From assembly GCA_050084515.1 (NCBI GenBank), contig CM114273.1:19220001-19284000 (forward strand): a stretch of 64,000 nt of DNA, read 5' to 3'. The position numbers and the translations under genes are program-made. Positions 10,027 through 20,638 of this stretch are shown here, one piece after another (the stretch's first letter is position 1; every line of letters begins with the position of its first letter). Under the pieces are notes generated by a model, which saw nothing but the letters and a program-made list of their open reading frames with translations, had not been told where the DNA came from and made no database searches. Source of the DNA: Blasia pusilla. Its lineage: Eukaryota; Marchantiophyta; Marchantiopsida; Blasiales.

Positions 10027-10631
10027 AATTGGAATCTCAGTTCCAATTTTCGCTATACCAAAAGGGACCACCCTGGGAAAGACGAGACAATGGATCCAAT
10101 GGGAACTTGAGTTATGATTTCTTTTTGTGCCGTGTTGAATACCCAACTCATCACAAACTTGGATGAAATTCTTTCACATGAATGAGCGCAAAAATTGGAA
10201 CTCGAGTTCCAATTGCTAATTTTTCACTCCTTCCTTTTTGAATTCCATCTTTGCTAAGCCACGCTACGTCACACCCTAGAGATGATCTTCACATAGCTGA
10301 GGGGTATCGCCTAATAGCTATTGAATCAAAACTTTAGTTCCAATCCCTCTTATGCCGCTATACTCCTAGACTGCCTCATGGAAAGGCTCACCTCAAACAC
10401 TTGAATCAAAACTTTAGTTCCCATGTCTCCCCTCCACTTCATTAGCTCCATAGATAACATCCCTGCATACTCTCCAATAATGGCTCTAAAATAGTGATAC
10501 TAGTTTCTCTACACCAATGATATCCCAACATGTTCAACCTCTCACAGAAGGAAAGCTACACCACGTAGCGCCTTCCTCGCCTTTCTTGAACCACATCCAC
10601 CAACAAGGAGTATTGGAACTTGAGTTCCGAT
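10027..10631. repeat. Second family of short palindromes (GGAACTCGAGTTCC type)
   Basis: A perfect 22-bp palindrome lies at 10193-10214 (AATTGGAACTCGAGTTCCAATT). Degenerate copies occur at 10027-10048, 10098-10119, 10321-10345, 10401-10424 and 10612-10631, and perhaps near 12050. Spacing is irregular (about 70-210 bp). Nothing coding surrounds them. Confidence 0.7.
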
Positions 10632-10639
10632 AGAGTGAG

Positions 10640-11449
10640 AACCTCTTCTCCTCACTTTGCACAACTCCAACCAAGACCTACCAAAGCTCAAGGTCTCATA
10701 CCTCAAAAAGAAACTCTAGTGCCTATCTCTCTCACCCTTTCCACACCGGTGACCCGCTCTACTCAGGATATTCTACATATACGCGATTGCGGGAATCATT
10801 TTCAAATCTTCCTCAAGCAAGATTCGTTTCTAGGGCTCGTTTTCACTATCGGACTCAATTTTTCATGTGGGTTTCAATGAAAAAATCAAATTTCATAAAA
10901 TCCTATACAATAAAGCCTAATTTCCCATCTCACTTTTGCTCCTTGCTTGATTATCCTCATGTCCAACTTCTATCCAATTTGGTCAAGAATCAAGAAAGTC
11001 TCACTTAAAATCAGCAATGGAGTTTCCACACACTTGTTGATTTGCCCACACTTAATTAGATCACGATTGACTCTAATTTGAATCTTCACCAGATTCATCT
11101 CAAGAACTTTGTCCATACAATATGATCCTCAATTGCTCCACTCTTGAGCAACTCCACCAAAATTGACAAGCCTTCCCCTCTTCAATTCTTGTTAAATCCA
11201 TTGCACTTCAACGTATATGTCAATTCTGAAATCTGACTTTGATTTCAAAAATTCTTCTACCCCATGTACTCCCACATGGTCAAGATACACTAGCTTGCAT
11301 TCCTTGCAAGCTCATGGCACCTTACTTGTGCTCTACACCTAAAATTGAGTCTCACTTACTCCTAATGCTGAGAAGCAGTGTACATCTTCCTTAGATATAA
11401 AATATGAAATTGAGGAAATCTACAATGAGCTATGCCTCATCCAAGCATC
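10640..11449. other. No gene seen
   Basis: AT-rich sequence with only short ORFs lacking recognisable motifs. It contains nothing I can assign. Confidence 0.5.
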
Positions 11450-11860
11450 CAATCAATGATATACAGTACAGAAGCAAGTAGAGATAATCTACAATGAACT
11501 CTCGATATGTGTGATCTTCGATGAATCGTAGCCTACTCTTCGAAAGAGAATCCAAGATTAATACATGCAAACTGTATTGTATCATGGATCCCAATGTGGG
11601 TCTGATCTAAGGAAGATGATCTCTGAAAAAAATGCTTCATAAAAGATATACCCCCTCTTGGGCACCTCCATGAGTGACTTGTATATACATGTAATCTCCT
11701 CCTAACAGATCACCAATGACTTGGATTAAACAATTGCAAGTTACTAACTTCCTACCAACTACACATGGTTCTCTCATAACACCAACTACTATCCAATTAC
11801 TACCAACTATGTCATGACCCTCATAACCAAACATGTGTCGATACGAAACATTAAGACTCT
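11450..11860. repeat. Dispersed repeat, copy also at 42900-43260
   Basis: Blocks such as AGAGAATCCA, GTATCATGGATCCCAA, ATATACCCCC and GGGCACCTCCATG occur in the same order and orientation in both places. Neither copy has coding potential; the type of element is unknown. Confidence 0.65.
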
Positions 11861-12885
11861 AAGAGGCTCACACTAGGATGGATGCGTGTCGGAGGAGTCT
11901 CTTGAAGGAGACATGAGATGTGAGACGCGAGCAAGATTGAGCATTTCATGTGTTAGTGGTCACGACTTGGGGAACGTAGACCAAGCGCAGACCAAGACTT
12001 GAGAAGAGTCCAGTCTAGAAGACTTGGTTGCCAAAGAGGATGAGAATCAAAATTGGAACTTGACTAGCGTTTTGGTGGTTCATTGTGTTTTATGTCATAA
12101 TGACCAGACCCAAGATGTGCTTGGGTCAAGTAAGGTGGCATTGGAAAGCTTATGAAAAGCCAATGATATTGCACTAAATATCTTGACAAACACACAAGCA
12201 AAGACTGAGAAACTTCCCAAAAAATGTTAAGAGGATAGTTGGGTTGAAGGCCAAAATGAGCGGCCTAAGAGTCCTTTCCCAAAGCTAAGGGGAAGGGGGG
12301 GGGGGCGGAGAACCCTAGAAGTATATATAAGGGGAGGGTTACGAGGATGCTTAGGACATGAACTCCACGTTGGGGAGCTACGTAAGAGATGAACCAAGGG
12401 CACGTAATGGATCAAGAGGTTGGCATTAGGGTGCGAACCCCAAGCCAAGTCCAAGGGAGTGAATTTCGGAGGTCATCCTTGGATTCCAACCTGTGATTCA
12501 ATTTTTGGGGCTTGGTTAGGGGCTCATGCAAGGTCCATTGGATAGTTGGGACCGCAAGGTGTGCGAGCGTCATTTTAGGTGGTTGGACTATCCAAAAAGT
12601 TTGTCCCAAGTCTAGGAAGACTTGCTTGTGTTGGGAAGTGAGGAGTTAGGACATGTTGAGCTTTATGAATGGCCCAATCCGATGAGGGATCATGAGGATC
12701 ATGAGATCTAAGTCCAATGATCCTTCAAGCATAAAGTTTTTTTAACATATCGAAGCACAAAGGGGCATCCAAGAGGGTCTCGAGTGGGGGGGGAGCACGA
12801 ACAAGGAAAGTCACTCATTCTTCATAGGAACGAGTGGGGCCTAATACGAAGCAGAAAGGGGCACAACATCCGAGGTTAGGGAACG
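11861..12885. other. Probable transposon debris, no gene seen
   Basis: Holds G-rich runs (12294-12305 and around 12785) but no assignable coding segment. The adjacent downstream gypsy fragment suggests that part of this is a decayed gag region. Confidence 0.35.
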
Positions 12886-13945
12886 TCAAAGTGACTTGGT
12901 ACAATTGTGGTGAGCTCGGGCATATGGCTGAGGGGTGCTCAAAGCCTAAGGTTAGTAATTAGAGTATGATTGCGTTTGGTGCTAAGCATTTGATGGTGGG
13001 AGGTCTGGAATCGTCTCTTCAAGTCACTAAGAGGACACCCAATCTTGTATACTTAAAATCCAAGATTGTTGATCGCGATGTGATGTTGCTCATTGATATA
13101 GGTGCTTTGTACTCCTTCTTGATTCTGAGGATCGTGAAGGAGTTGGGTTTGTCAACCACTCAAGCAGATGAGCCTATTCGGATGGGTTTTGCTGGAGGTA
13201 AATCTCACCAGACCTTAGAATTAGTTTTGGGATGAACGTTTAGATGTGGAGCATTCAAGTTGAAGGAGAATTCAATGTGTGCGATATGGACAGGATCGAA
13301 GTATTCTTGGGGAACACATTCTTGGATGCGTATGAGGTGGAGTTGAGGTGAATACCATTGAGGTTGAGCGTCTTAGTGAGAGGCAAGCGATTGCAGGTGA
13401 GATTAGTTCGTGAGGTTCCTATGAAGAATAAGTTGATGAACGTCATGACGAGGGCAAGTGTGACTGAGATGGAAGATGGGTTTCTCTGCTTGATGAGCTA
13501 GATATGTATAGGCTACAAGCGAAACACGCAGAGATCAAGAATCAACTTTGAGGGGAATCTCGGAAATACTCAAGAGAGTAGTGAAGGAATTTCACGATAT
13601 CTTGATGACGGAGCTCCGTACTGAATTGCCACCACAAAGGATAGTCGATCATAAGATAGAGGTGATACCAGGATCTCAACCGCCTTCAAAGGCTTTATAT
13701 AGACTCAATCAAGTAGAACTTGTTGAGTTGAAAAAGAAGTTAGGTGAGCTCTTAACGAGGGGTCACAATCGACCTAGCAAGTCACCTTATGGGAAGTTGA
13801 GACTATGTGTTGATTACCAAACACTTAACAAAATAACAGTGAGGAATAATTACTCCCTATTGAGGATCGATGGTCTTTTTGATATACGGTAAGGTGCTAA
13901 CTATTTCAGCAAGATTGACTTAAAATCAAGATTGACTTAAAATCA
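12886..13945 (+). pseudogene. Ty3/gypsy fragment: gag zinc knuckle, protease, RT start
   Basis: A degenerate zinc knuckle (NCGELGHMAEGC, near 12905-12940, first Cys replaced by Trp) is followed after a stop by a retropepsin-like segment (LLIDIGALYSF near 13090, with IG for the usual SG or TG). After frame changes there is the start of a reverse transcriptase (13548-13892: [17 protein letters not shown], then [14 protein letters not shown]). It ends soon after FSKIDLKS, before the YxDD motif. A 17-bp tandem duplication (GATTGACTTAAAATCAA) lies at about 13914-13945. It belongs to a different gypsy lineage from the elements at 44-60 kb and is clearly dead. Confidence 0.75.
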
Positions 13946-16170
13946 AGATATTACCAGATTTGGATAACGTTGATGTGTCGAAAACTACTCGTAGGATGAG
14001 ATATAGCGATTTCCTTTGGTTTGTGGAACGCAATATTATAACTCCATTAAATGAGTGGAATATTTTTGCAACATTCCACCAAATTAACTACCTCCAACAA
14101 ATTTCTATTGTGAAGAGAAGAAAACTTTTTGATTTGAAAAGAACTCTTATAGAAATGATTTTCCGAGAAAAAAGAACATTGTTTTCAAACGACATAACAC
14201 TTGACGAGCTTCTCGAGTTCCCTACATTCAGTGGTAAGAAGGTAGGAACTGACAGAATGGCCGCGAGACTTTAGACGTCCTTGGAATTTTCAAAGCAAGT
14301 GTCGCCTCCGAGTCACATGTACGCGCGGCTGGGGCTCAAAGCTGCGGACTGCAAATGTGTCTCCGGAACTCGGAATTCGCTGCGCCAGTTCGACCTGCGG
14401 CGTTCACATGGAACGATCAACGTCCCGCTCACTTCGCCTGCAGAATTCCACATGGAAGAAGCCGCACCGACAGTCGTGTGTGCGCCATAATCTGCGGTAG
14501 TGCGGACTTTCATGCAGCTACCTCAGCGCACCGCCATACTTGCACGCAAGTAATCGCCCATTCCTGCTAGGTAGGTGTGGGGCTGCGCTGGGTTGGGTAA
14601 GGATCTGTCAGGAACTACCTCACTGTATTCTACATCTGCGAGACTTGAAAGTCGGGTGCTTGTTGTAGTTAGTGTGAATGAGAGCTTAGGCGCAAGTTCC
14701 ATCCCTGGCCACTAAACCGGGACAAGCTCTTCAGTAACAACCATGTCCGTGAGCGGGATTTCAAGAGCCGAGACTGTTGACAGTGCAATGAAGCCTGCGT
14801 AGAGGAGAATATGTATCCTCCTTGACAGGTCGTGCAGGGGGCTGACCACAGATCGATGCGAGTTCCAAATCAAGGAGGCGGAGTGGAATTGGCTGGGCTT
14901 GAGCGATGCTAAGGGTCCTGTGTCGCCTTCTCGGCGCTGTTAAAGACGAGAAGCCTAGCATAGCCAATCGAGAACAGCTCCTCTGGTCACAACCGTGAAG
15001 GGATGTGTAACAGGAAACCGTCGAGGTACACGCGTGTGTTGTGACAGAAGTCGGGTGTCGTCGGTCAAAGCATGCATACGAGCGAAGATGCAGGCGAAGG
15101 ATGATTAAGAATTCCACCAGACCAGTTATTGCAGCAAAAGAACGATTTCGGCGAAATTATGGGCATCTCCGGTCTACTAGTAGGGTAGGAGGATTCCCAA
15201 GTTATGAGGAGACAAAATTTATTCCACTGCATACGATTAAGGTCACGGTATTCTTTCACAAGAAAGCTGTAGACGTTGAGAGAATTTGCTGTAAACGCCT
15301 TCATTATCAACTGGTTTACAAAATCAGTTTAAGGTGCTCAGCTACTAATCAATGCCTTTCCACTGTCGAGAACATGAGAATTCAATAATCAGTTCTCTTG
15401 TGTGATCTGTCCGGATGGTAACTCCCCGGCAACCGAAAACACTTCACTTACAGAATTGCCTCTCGGAACCAGTCGAGTCTCATCAGACTCTCATCCCATC
15501 ATTCTCCTAACGCCTAAACACCATTTAATTTTGCCGTTAAGAGCGCCCCGGGGGGAAATGCCAGGAGAGGCACCACTTCTCGCAGAGGTAATCTAGAGCT
15601 CTTTCAAAGAGCAACCATCCCATGTGGATTATATCGATCTACTCTTAGCTACTGAAGACGTTAACTGGAATGGACAGGGCCAATGATACGTCTCAGCTGC
15701 GGAGAAACGGCAGCAAAAGCAGTTCACAGGAATCCATCTATTTCGTCTTCCTGTGTGTATATATCTGCTAACGTACATCTATAATCAGGATCATCTTTTC
15801 GCGATCGACTCGATATCACCAGCTTGGCAGATGACCGCTACTGGCGACTGAGTAGAGTGCTATCTCCCATACTTCTACATCTTATTCATTGGCAATTCAT
15901 ATTTGAAAAGAATAACGTCACCATCTACATTACAATTGATACTATATCAGATGCCTGCCATCCCACACAAAACGAGATTTATCCATACGGCGAGATGGAG
16001 GTTGTGTTCTAAGCATCATAACCTTCGACGAAATTGTGTCGGTGGGCAGTGTGTTCCAGAAATTGTATCGCTGAATGTCGAGCGCTCGACTCTGCACATG
16101 TTCTAACCTACTCTTGCTTCGGTTCCTACTCCGTGCCTTGAAGGGCATGGAAGAGTTGGAGTAGTTTCGA
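13946..16170. other. Intergenic region 3' of the aspartic protease gene; no gene recognised
   Basis: Base composition is more balanced than in the neighbouring repeat debris. ORFs up to about 118 codons exist on both strands but show no motif. The end nearest 16170 would include the 3' UTR of the protease gene. Confidence 0.4.
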
Positions 16171-17724
16171 TCAGTGCGCGCAGTCTATTCGAGTGAAGCC
16201 AACTCTGAGTTTGGCCAAGTCGAATTCGATCCGGAAGCCTTGCTGCTGAACGTTGCCGATGATAGACAACCCAGATCGGCTGCTCGTCGCTGCGAATGCC
16301 AGACAATACAGCGTTCCAGTGTCATCCACAGGAATGAGGATGTTATCGGGTGGGAGCACCATATTGGAATCACCCGCGAAATGTAGCGTGATGACAGGCA
16401 CCAATTCGTCCTTCAACATCTGGTAGCATGTATCGAAAAGATCCTGACCAGCGAAGTCGATGCGCTTGAGGTTCTGCGCTCGGGATCGGAACTCGTCTCT
16501 CAATACCGTGTAGGCTGCGGAGGGCAACCTGGTGACAGAAGTGCCGGAATCCAGAATCACTCCGCCTCTGCCGGATGAGTCTAGCTCAAACTCCGTCGTG
16601 GGTATCTGCAGGAGCTTCTTAGCGACGCTGAGGCCAGTCAATTGCACGTAGTAGAAGCTCGGAGCTGCAGGATTGTGCAGCAGATTGGTGAACTGCATGT
16701 GGCTCGTCTCGGACTCACCGAAGATGAGATAGCTGGAGGATTTACGGTCGACATCGACGAAGCGATCCGTGAGACAGTAAGAGAATCTGGGGGACACCAA
16801 GCTGGATATTTGCTGTGGCAATGAGAGATCTCCGCGGCCTAGCCCCAGCAAGCCTGCAGAAGCGACGAACAGGCCTTCATTGTCGTGCCCGCATCCGAAG
16901 AAGAAATTGGGAATCAGGAACGGTTTCCCTTTGGTGCTGTTCATCGTGAGAGTCTCCCTGGCGAACTCCCCTGTGGTGAATGATCCATCGCCGTAGCTCA
17001 CATCGTACTCGCAGTTGATCCCCACGCATTTGCTGTGGGGGAGGTCTTCGCAGGCCTGGGAGTAGCATTGGATAACCTCGTAGGTTTTGGAAGCTGCGGG
17101 ATTGAAGATCGGGCCCACTTGGTTGTAGCAGTTATCGCAAGGGTGGCATTGAATCCACAACAAATCGCTGCCGGTGTCCATGGTGACCAGCACGTCCACC
17201 GCAGGCGATCCTACTGACATGGTAGCGAAATACTCTCCCGACCCTTCGTCTAATCCCGAAACCACCGGGGTTTTCAAGGGAGGTGCCAGTCCCGCTCGCT
17301 GTCGGGCCGGAGCAGGACAGGTGACCATGGAGTTCAGCGCTTGCACTCGGGCCGCATCTCTCTGGAGCCGGTGCTGAAGAACGATGCTTTGCAATCGATT
17401 TTCTTTGCCTCCGCCTTCGGTCCGGAAAGCTGGCAGTGCAGAACTCAAAGCGTCTCGGTGCACGAGCCGCATTGCCACTCCAGCATTGTGCAGGTTCTTG
17501 CTCCACCCCAGCTCCTGCTGCTCCCATGGCCTCCCTACTCCCACCGCAGCACTAGGGAGGACGACGTGTAGCAGCTCAAATGCCGGGTACTCTTCCGCTC
17601 GCATTTCTCCGATGACAGGACTCCCCCCCATGAGTAAAATCAGCAGAGACAGAGCCGCCGCATACTCACGAATGGGCGATGCCCTGCCGTTTCTGCCACC
17701 TGAGAGGCAAGAAGTTTGTGCCAT
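16171..17724 (-). CDS. Plant nepenthesin/CND41-type aspartic protease (A1 family), intronless
   Basis: This is an intact 517-codon reading frame. The ORF is open further upstream, but the first ATG is at 17724, just before a plausible signal anchor or peptide (YAAALSLLILLMGG, residues about 21-34). A pro-region with the family's LVHRDAL motif (about residues 87-93) follows. The two catalytic motifs are DTGS (Asp183) and DSGT (Asp392); the flap-region motif is SYGDGSF (about 243). A Cys-rich insert (CHPCDNCYNQ) after the first Asp is typical of plant nepenthesin-type enzymes, and the C-terminus NVQQQGFRIEFDL is characteristic. It should be a secreted or vacuolar/apoplastic acid endopeptidase; related plant proteins act in defence, development or protein turnover, and the sequence does not say which. 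It has no frame damage, unlike the surrounding transposons, so it is probably a functional host gene. Confidence 0.92.
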   Translation of the reverse strand: MAQTSCLSGGRNGRASPIREYAAALSLLILLMGGSPVIGEMRAEEYPAFELLHVVLPSAAVGVGRPWEQQELGWSKNLHNAGVAMRLVHRDALSSALPAFRTEGGGKENRLQSIVLQHRLQRDAARVQALNSMVTCPAPARQRAGLAPPLKTPVVSGLDEGSGEYFATMSVGSPAVDVLVTMDTGSDLLWIQCHPCDNCYNQVGPIFNPAASKTYEVIQCYSQACEDLPHSKCVGINCEYDVSYGDGSFTTGEFARETLTMNSTKGKPFLIPNFFFGCGHDNEGLFVASAGLLGLGRGDLSLPQQISSLVSPRFSYCLTDRFVDVDRKSSSYLIFGESETSHMQFTNLLHNPAAPSFYYVQLTGLSVAKKLLQIPTTEFELDSSGRGGVILDSGTSVTRLPSAAYTVLRDEFRSRAQNLKRIDFAGQDLFDTCYQMLKDELVPVITLHFAGDSNMVLPPDNILIPVDDTGTLYCLAFAATSSRSGLSIIGNVQQQGFRIEFDLAKLRVGFTRIDCAH

Positions 17725-19447
17725 CTCCCTCGATCGACGAACCTTCGCTTGCTCGAGTATCCAGAGGCAGGACGAGGCGCCACAACTGGTAATTGGGCTC
17801 GCGTCGTGTTTCTTACAGGGACAGACTGAACGGCCACCGGACACAATACTCTATCGACACCATCACCAATCACCGTTAACTATGCACTCTCTGTGGCAGC
17901 CCGATGGAAGTGGTAGAGATGGAAGCGCGGGAGAAGTTCAACTGAAGCCTACAAAATGCCTTCGTGCCATGTCCGGCGTCCTGGCAATTGCTTCCGCGCG
18001 GAGGCATGAATTTCTGGGAGCAGCTAGAAGAGGCCGATCGATTATGAAGAGCACAAAGTTCAGTGTGTGAGCGTTTAAAACCCGTCTTCCTTGGGGAAAA
18101 TCGCACACCATAACCACCTATGAAGTCTATCCCACGAGAATGAAAAGGTTAAACTGTTAATGTCGTTGCAGGCGGTAGCTGCCAGACTTCCTGTAGCGGT
18201 ACTACGTCACAGGCCAACAGACAGGTCTACCGGTGAAACACCACCAGCACACATCCCCACCACTAGGGACGATCGACTTGGGTACTCCTTTTATTCGCTA
18301 AAAAGGTGGGGGCGGGCAGCCATGAAAAGGACCGAGACTTCCGACTTGCCTTTTCCAGGGTGAGATTGTTCAATCAGTCCGATTCACCACGACCCCCATT
18401 TGTGTGCAACCCTCTATGGATGGTCAGGTGCAGAGCTGTAACTCTCCACAACAGCACCGGTAAATTGCATCCATTTGACCTAATGATGATACACTTCTTT
18501 TAGTGGCGATCTACTCCTCTCTCTCTCTCTGTGGACTACTCCCTCCGCCCGACTCCTCTCAAGCTCTATCATTAGGCAGGAATATAAACTTTAATAGAAA
18601 CTTTGATGGAAAGCCCATCGGGATACAAAGGAGGGGGGCATAGAGAGCCAAAAGCTCTTTATCTACCAATAGATTGTGCCTGCGCTGCGTAGCTGCTTCC
18701 TATTACTTCCTGCGGATTTCAGTGCGCTACAGCTGCGTCTAGTCGCTCACCGGATTCCAGGTTCAACCTTCGTCCTGGAAACCAAATCACTTCAGCTCCA
18801 CCTACGCGTAGAGCACCCAAGATCTCCACCGCCTAATACCCCGCCCTCGTCCTCAACTCTACTGTTGTTTGAGCTGCCCTGCCTCTCTCAATTGGCCTCG
18901 CCAAGCCCGAACCCACCCCACCGCCGAAACCCCGATGGATCAATTCCTCTTCCAGACACAGAAAATGCAAGAAAGAAAACCGTGAGTACGCCGCCAGCCC
19001 CGCGATCGTTACGTCTAGTCAGGGCGGAACGGACAAGCTCACTCACAATGGAATGCCGTGAGCGCGCGAGATCTGTGCGTTCCAGTAGAGGTGGAGCATG
19101 AAATGTTCACGGAAGAGAGCTGCGCTATCTAAGAGCACGGCAACCAAACGTCCAGTATCTTATTTGTCCGTTGTTGTATCCGACATGCCTTGTTCGTTCG
19201 TTGATTTGCTTGCGGTCCTGGAGGCTGAGACTCTGAGAGGCGACACGCATTCATCATGACCACGCTACGCGCAGCCAGTCCTCCGACGGGTGCGATTGGC
19301 CGCGCCAGGAGAGACGTTAAGATTCCACGGGCATTATGGCCGTTAAGACTCTTAGGACCGCCCTCAGGGCCGCGGGCCTTCTCAGGCTCAGGCTGGTGAG
19401 GTGACGCCGGCGTCCTTTCGCGTCAGTAGCCCTCTCTCCGTCCTCCT
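17725..19447. other. Upstream region of the aspartic protease gene; no other gene recognised
   Basis: The first several hundred bases presumably carry the 5' UTR and promoter of the minus-strand protease gene. I see no decisive TATA box. A CT microsatellite lies near 18516-18530. ORFs here, such as 17384-18070 on the plus strand, are largely the antisense shadow of the protease gene. Confidence 0.4.
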
Positions 19448-19476
19448 CTAGGAAGATGCCCATGCGATGCACGGGC
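19448..19476 (-). mobile_element. Helitron 3' terminus (hairpin plus CTAG)
   Basis: On the minus strand, GCCCGTGC-ATC-GCATGGGC (19476-19458) forms a near-perfect hairpin and is followed by ATCTTCCTAG, ending at 19448. A short GC-rich hairpin about 10 nt before CTRR is the Helitron 3' signature. The base after CTAG is A rather than the expected T. Confidence 0.55.
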
Positions 19477-19936
19477 GTCTCAGAAATGTATGTTAGGTTT
19501 GGACGTACTAAATCATAATTTTATGTATGGTCAAATGTCGTGCTTGGGTCTCGGGTACCGTTGGACGACGGACGTCCAAAACATATTTGTGTGTGTTTAA
19601 GTTGCATGCCCTCCAAGTTACGAAACGTTCTTCGGACATAAATTGAATCACTATTTAAGGACAAAAGCTTGAAGGCCGTCCAAAATTTTATATCCTCCAA
19701 ATGAGACACCCTAATATGCGAAGATGAGGGGTTAAGAGGAGACAATATGCAAAATAAGAGGGGACGCAAAGATGCAATGTAATACACAAATATATGTTTG
19801 AATTTTTTTAATATTTTTATTTCGATCAAATATTTTTTATACACTGTATTTTGTGTATGGTTATCTTCCTTATTTTAATGTTCATCACTTTCCATCCACT
19901 TTTAATGTGGATGGAACTCCTCTTCCCTACTCTAGA

Positions 19937-20335
19937 TCATGCTATGTATAATTGACCATGAGAAAAAAGGGGAGTGGGCAAATAAATTCCTACCTTTTGT
20001 AGAGTTTGACATTGAGATTTATTAATAGTCATTGCGAAGGCTGGACGAATAGGGAATTGAAACCTACCTAGATGAAATGGAAAACCGGAATCGGATGCAA
20101 TGAATGGGATACGTGGAATAAAAACTTGATTTCCAATATTCTTCCCGGTGATGATTTCTGCATCTATACAATCTTGCATAAACCAACGAATTACCAATCT
20201 TGTCCCGTTTGCTTGTCCCTGTGACCCATTCATGTTGCGCAAGAGCATGATTGGTGCACTAATCTTCAAGCGCAGACAATGTGGAGGTAGCATGGAAGGT
20301 AAGCATGTGTTCAAAAATTCAGTTTGATATATCGT
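19937..20335 (-). pseudogene. Helitron PIF1-like helicase, C-terminal fragment
   Basis: A 125-residue open stretch matches the C-terminus of Helitron helicases: LPPHCLRLKISAPIMLLRN, then RFQFPIRPAFAMTINKSQ (helicase motifs V/VI; the later Gln-Thr-Leu context is kept) and an SRVG remnant after a stop. It is cut at 20335 by the LTR of a copia element. Together with the 3' terminus at 19448 it indicates the right end of a Helitron on the minus strand. The rest of the helicase is not found next to the copia, which is itself truncated. Confidence 0.8.
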
Positions 20336-20638
20336 TGAAAACTGCTAAAGAAGCATAATTGGTGGGAAACGACTTTCACACACCACCATGGAGAACAAAA
20401 TTTGCAATGAGAGAATGAGTGGAGGTTGATCCCCTTCTCAATTATATAGGGTATGTACAAGAAACCCTAACCCTAACCTTCACCATAGTCTCGAGTTAGA
20501 CTAACTGTGATTAATTAACCCTAGTTAAGATAATCGTGTTTAACTGAGTAACCAAGATTAAGCTTCCCTACTTCGTGTGAGTACCAAATGTAGTAGTTCA
20601 GGTGTCTCATGAGCTTGACTATAACTCAATCTTCAATA
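20336..20638 (-). repeat. Copia LTR (3' LTR of the minus-strand element)
   Basis: About 303 bp and collinear with 60500-60806 (reverse complement): both start TATTGAAGATTGAG and end near GCAGTTTTC. The polypurine tract TTTGAGGGGGAG precedes it on the minus strand at 20650-20639. The LTR contains telomere-like CCCTAACCCTAA, a TATATAA box and a purine/pyrimidine tract. It abuts Helitron helicase sequence directly. Confidence 0.85.

Noticed and set aside
17724-17844. 557-residue start for the aspartic protease
   Set aside because: The codon at 17844 is GTG; ATG 17724 places a signal-like hydrophobic stretch near the N-terminus.
17384-18070. 228-codon ORF on the plus strand
   Set aside because: It overlaps the aspartic protease gene in antisense and has no motif; it is a shadow.
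20460-20480. Telomere-like CCCTAACCCTAA
   Set aside because: The same motif occurs in the other copia LTR (60652-60668), so it is part of the LTR and not an interstitial telomere.
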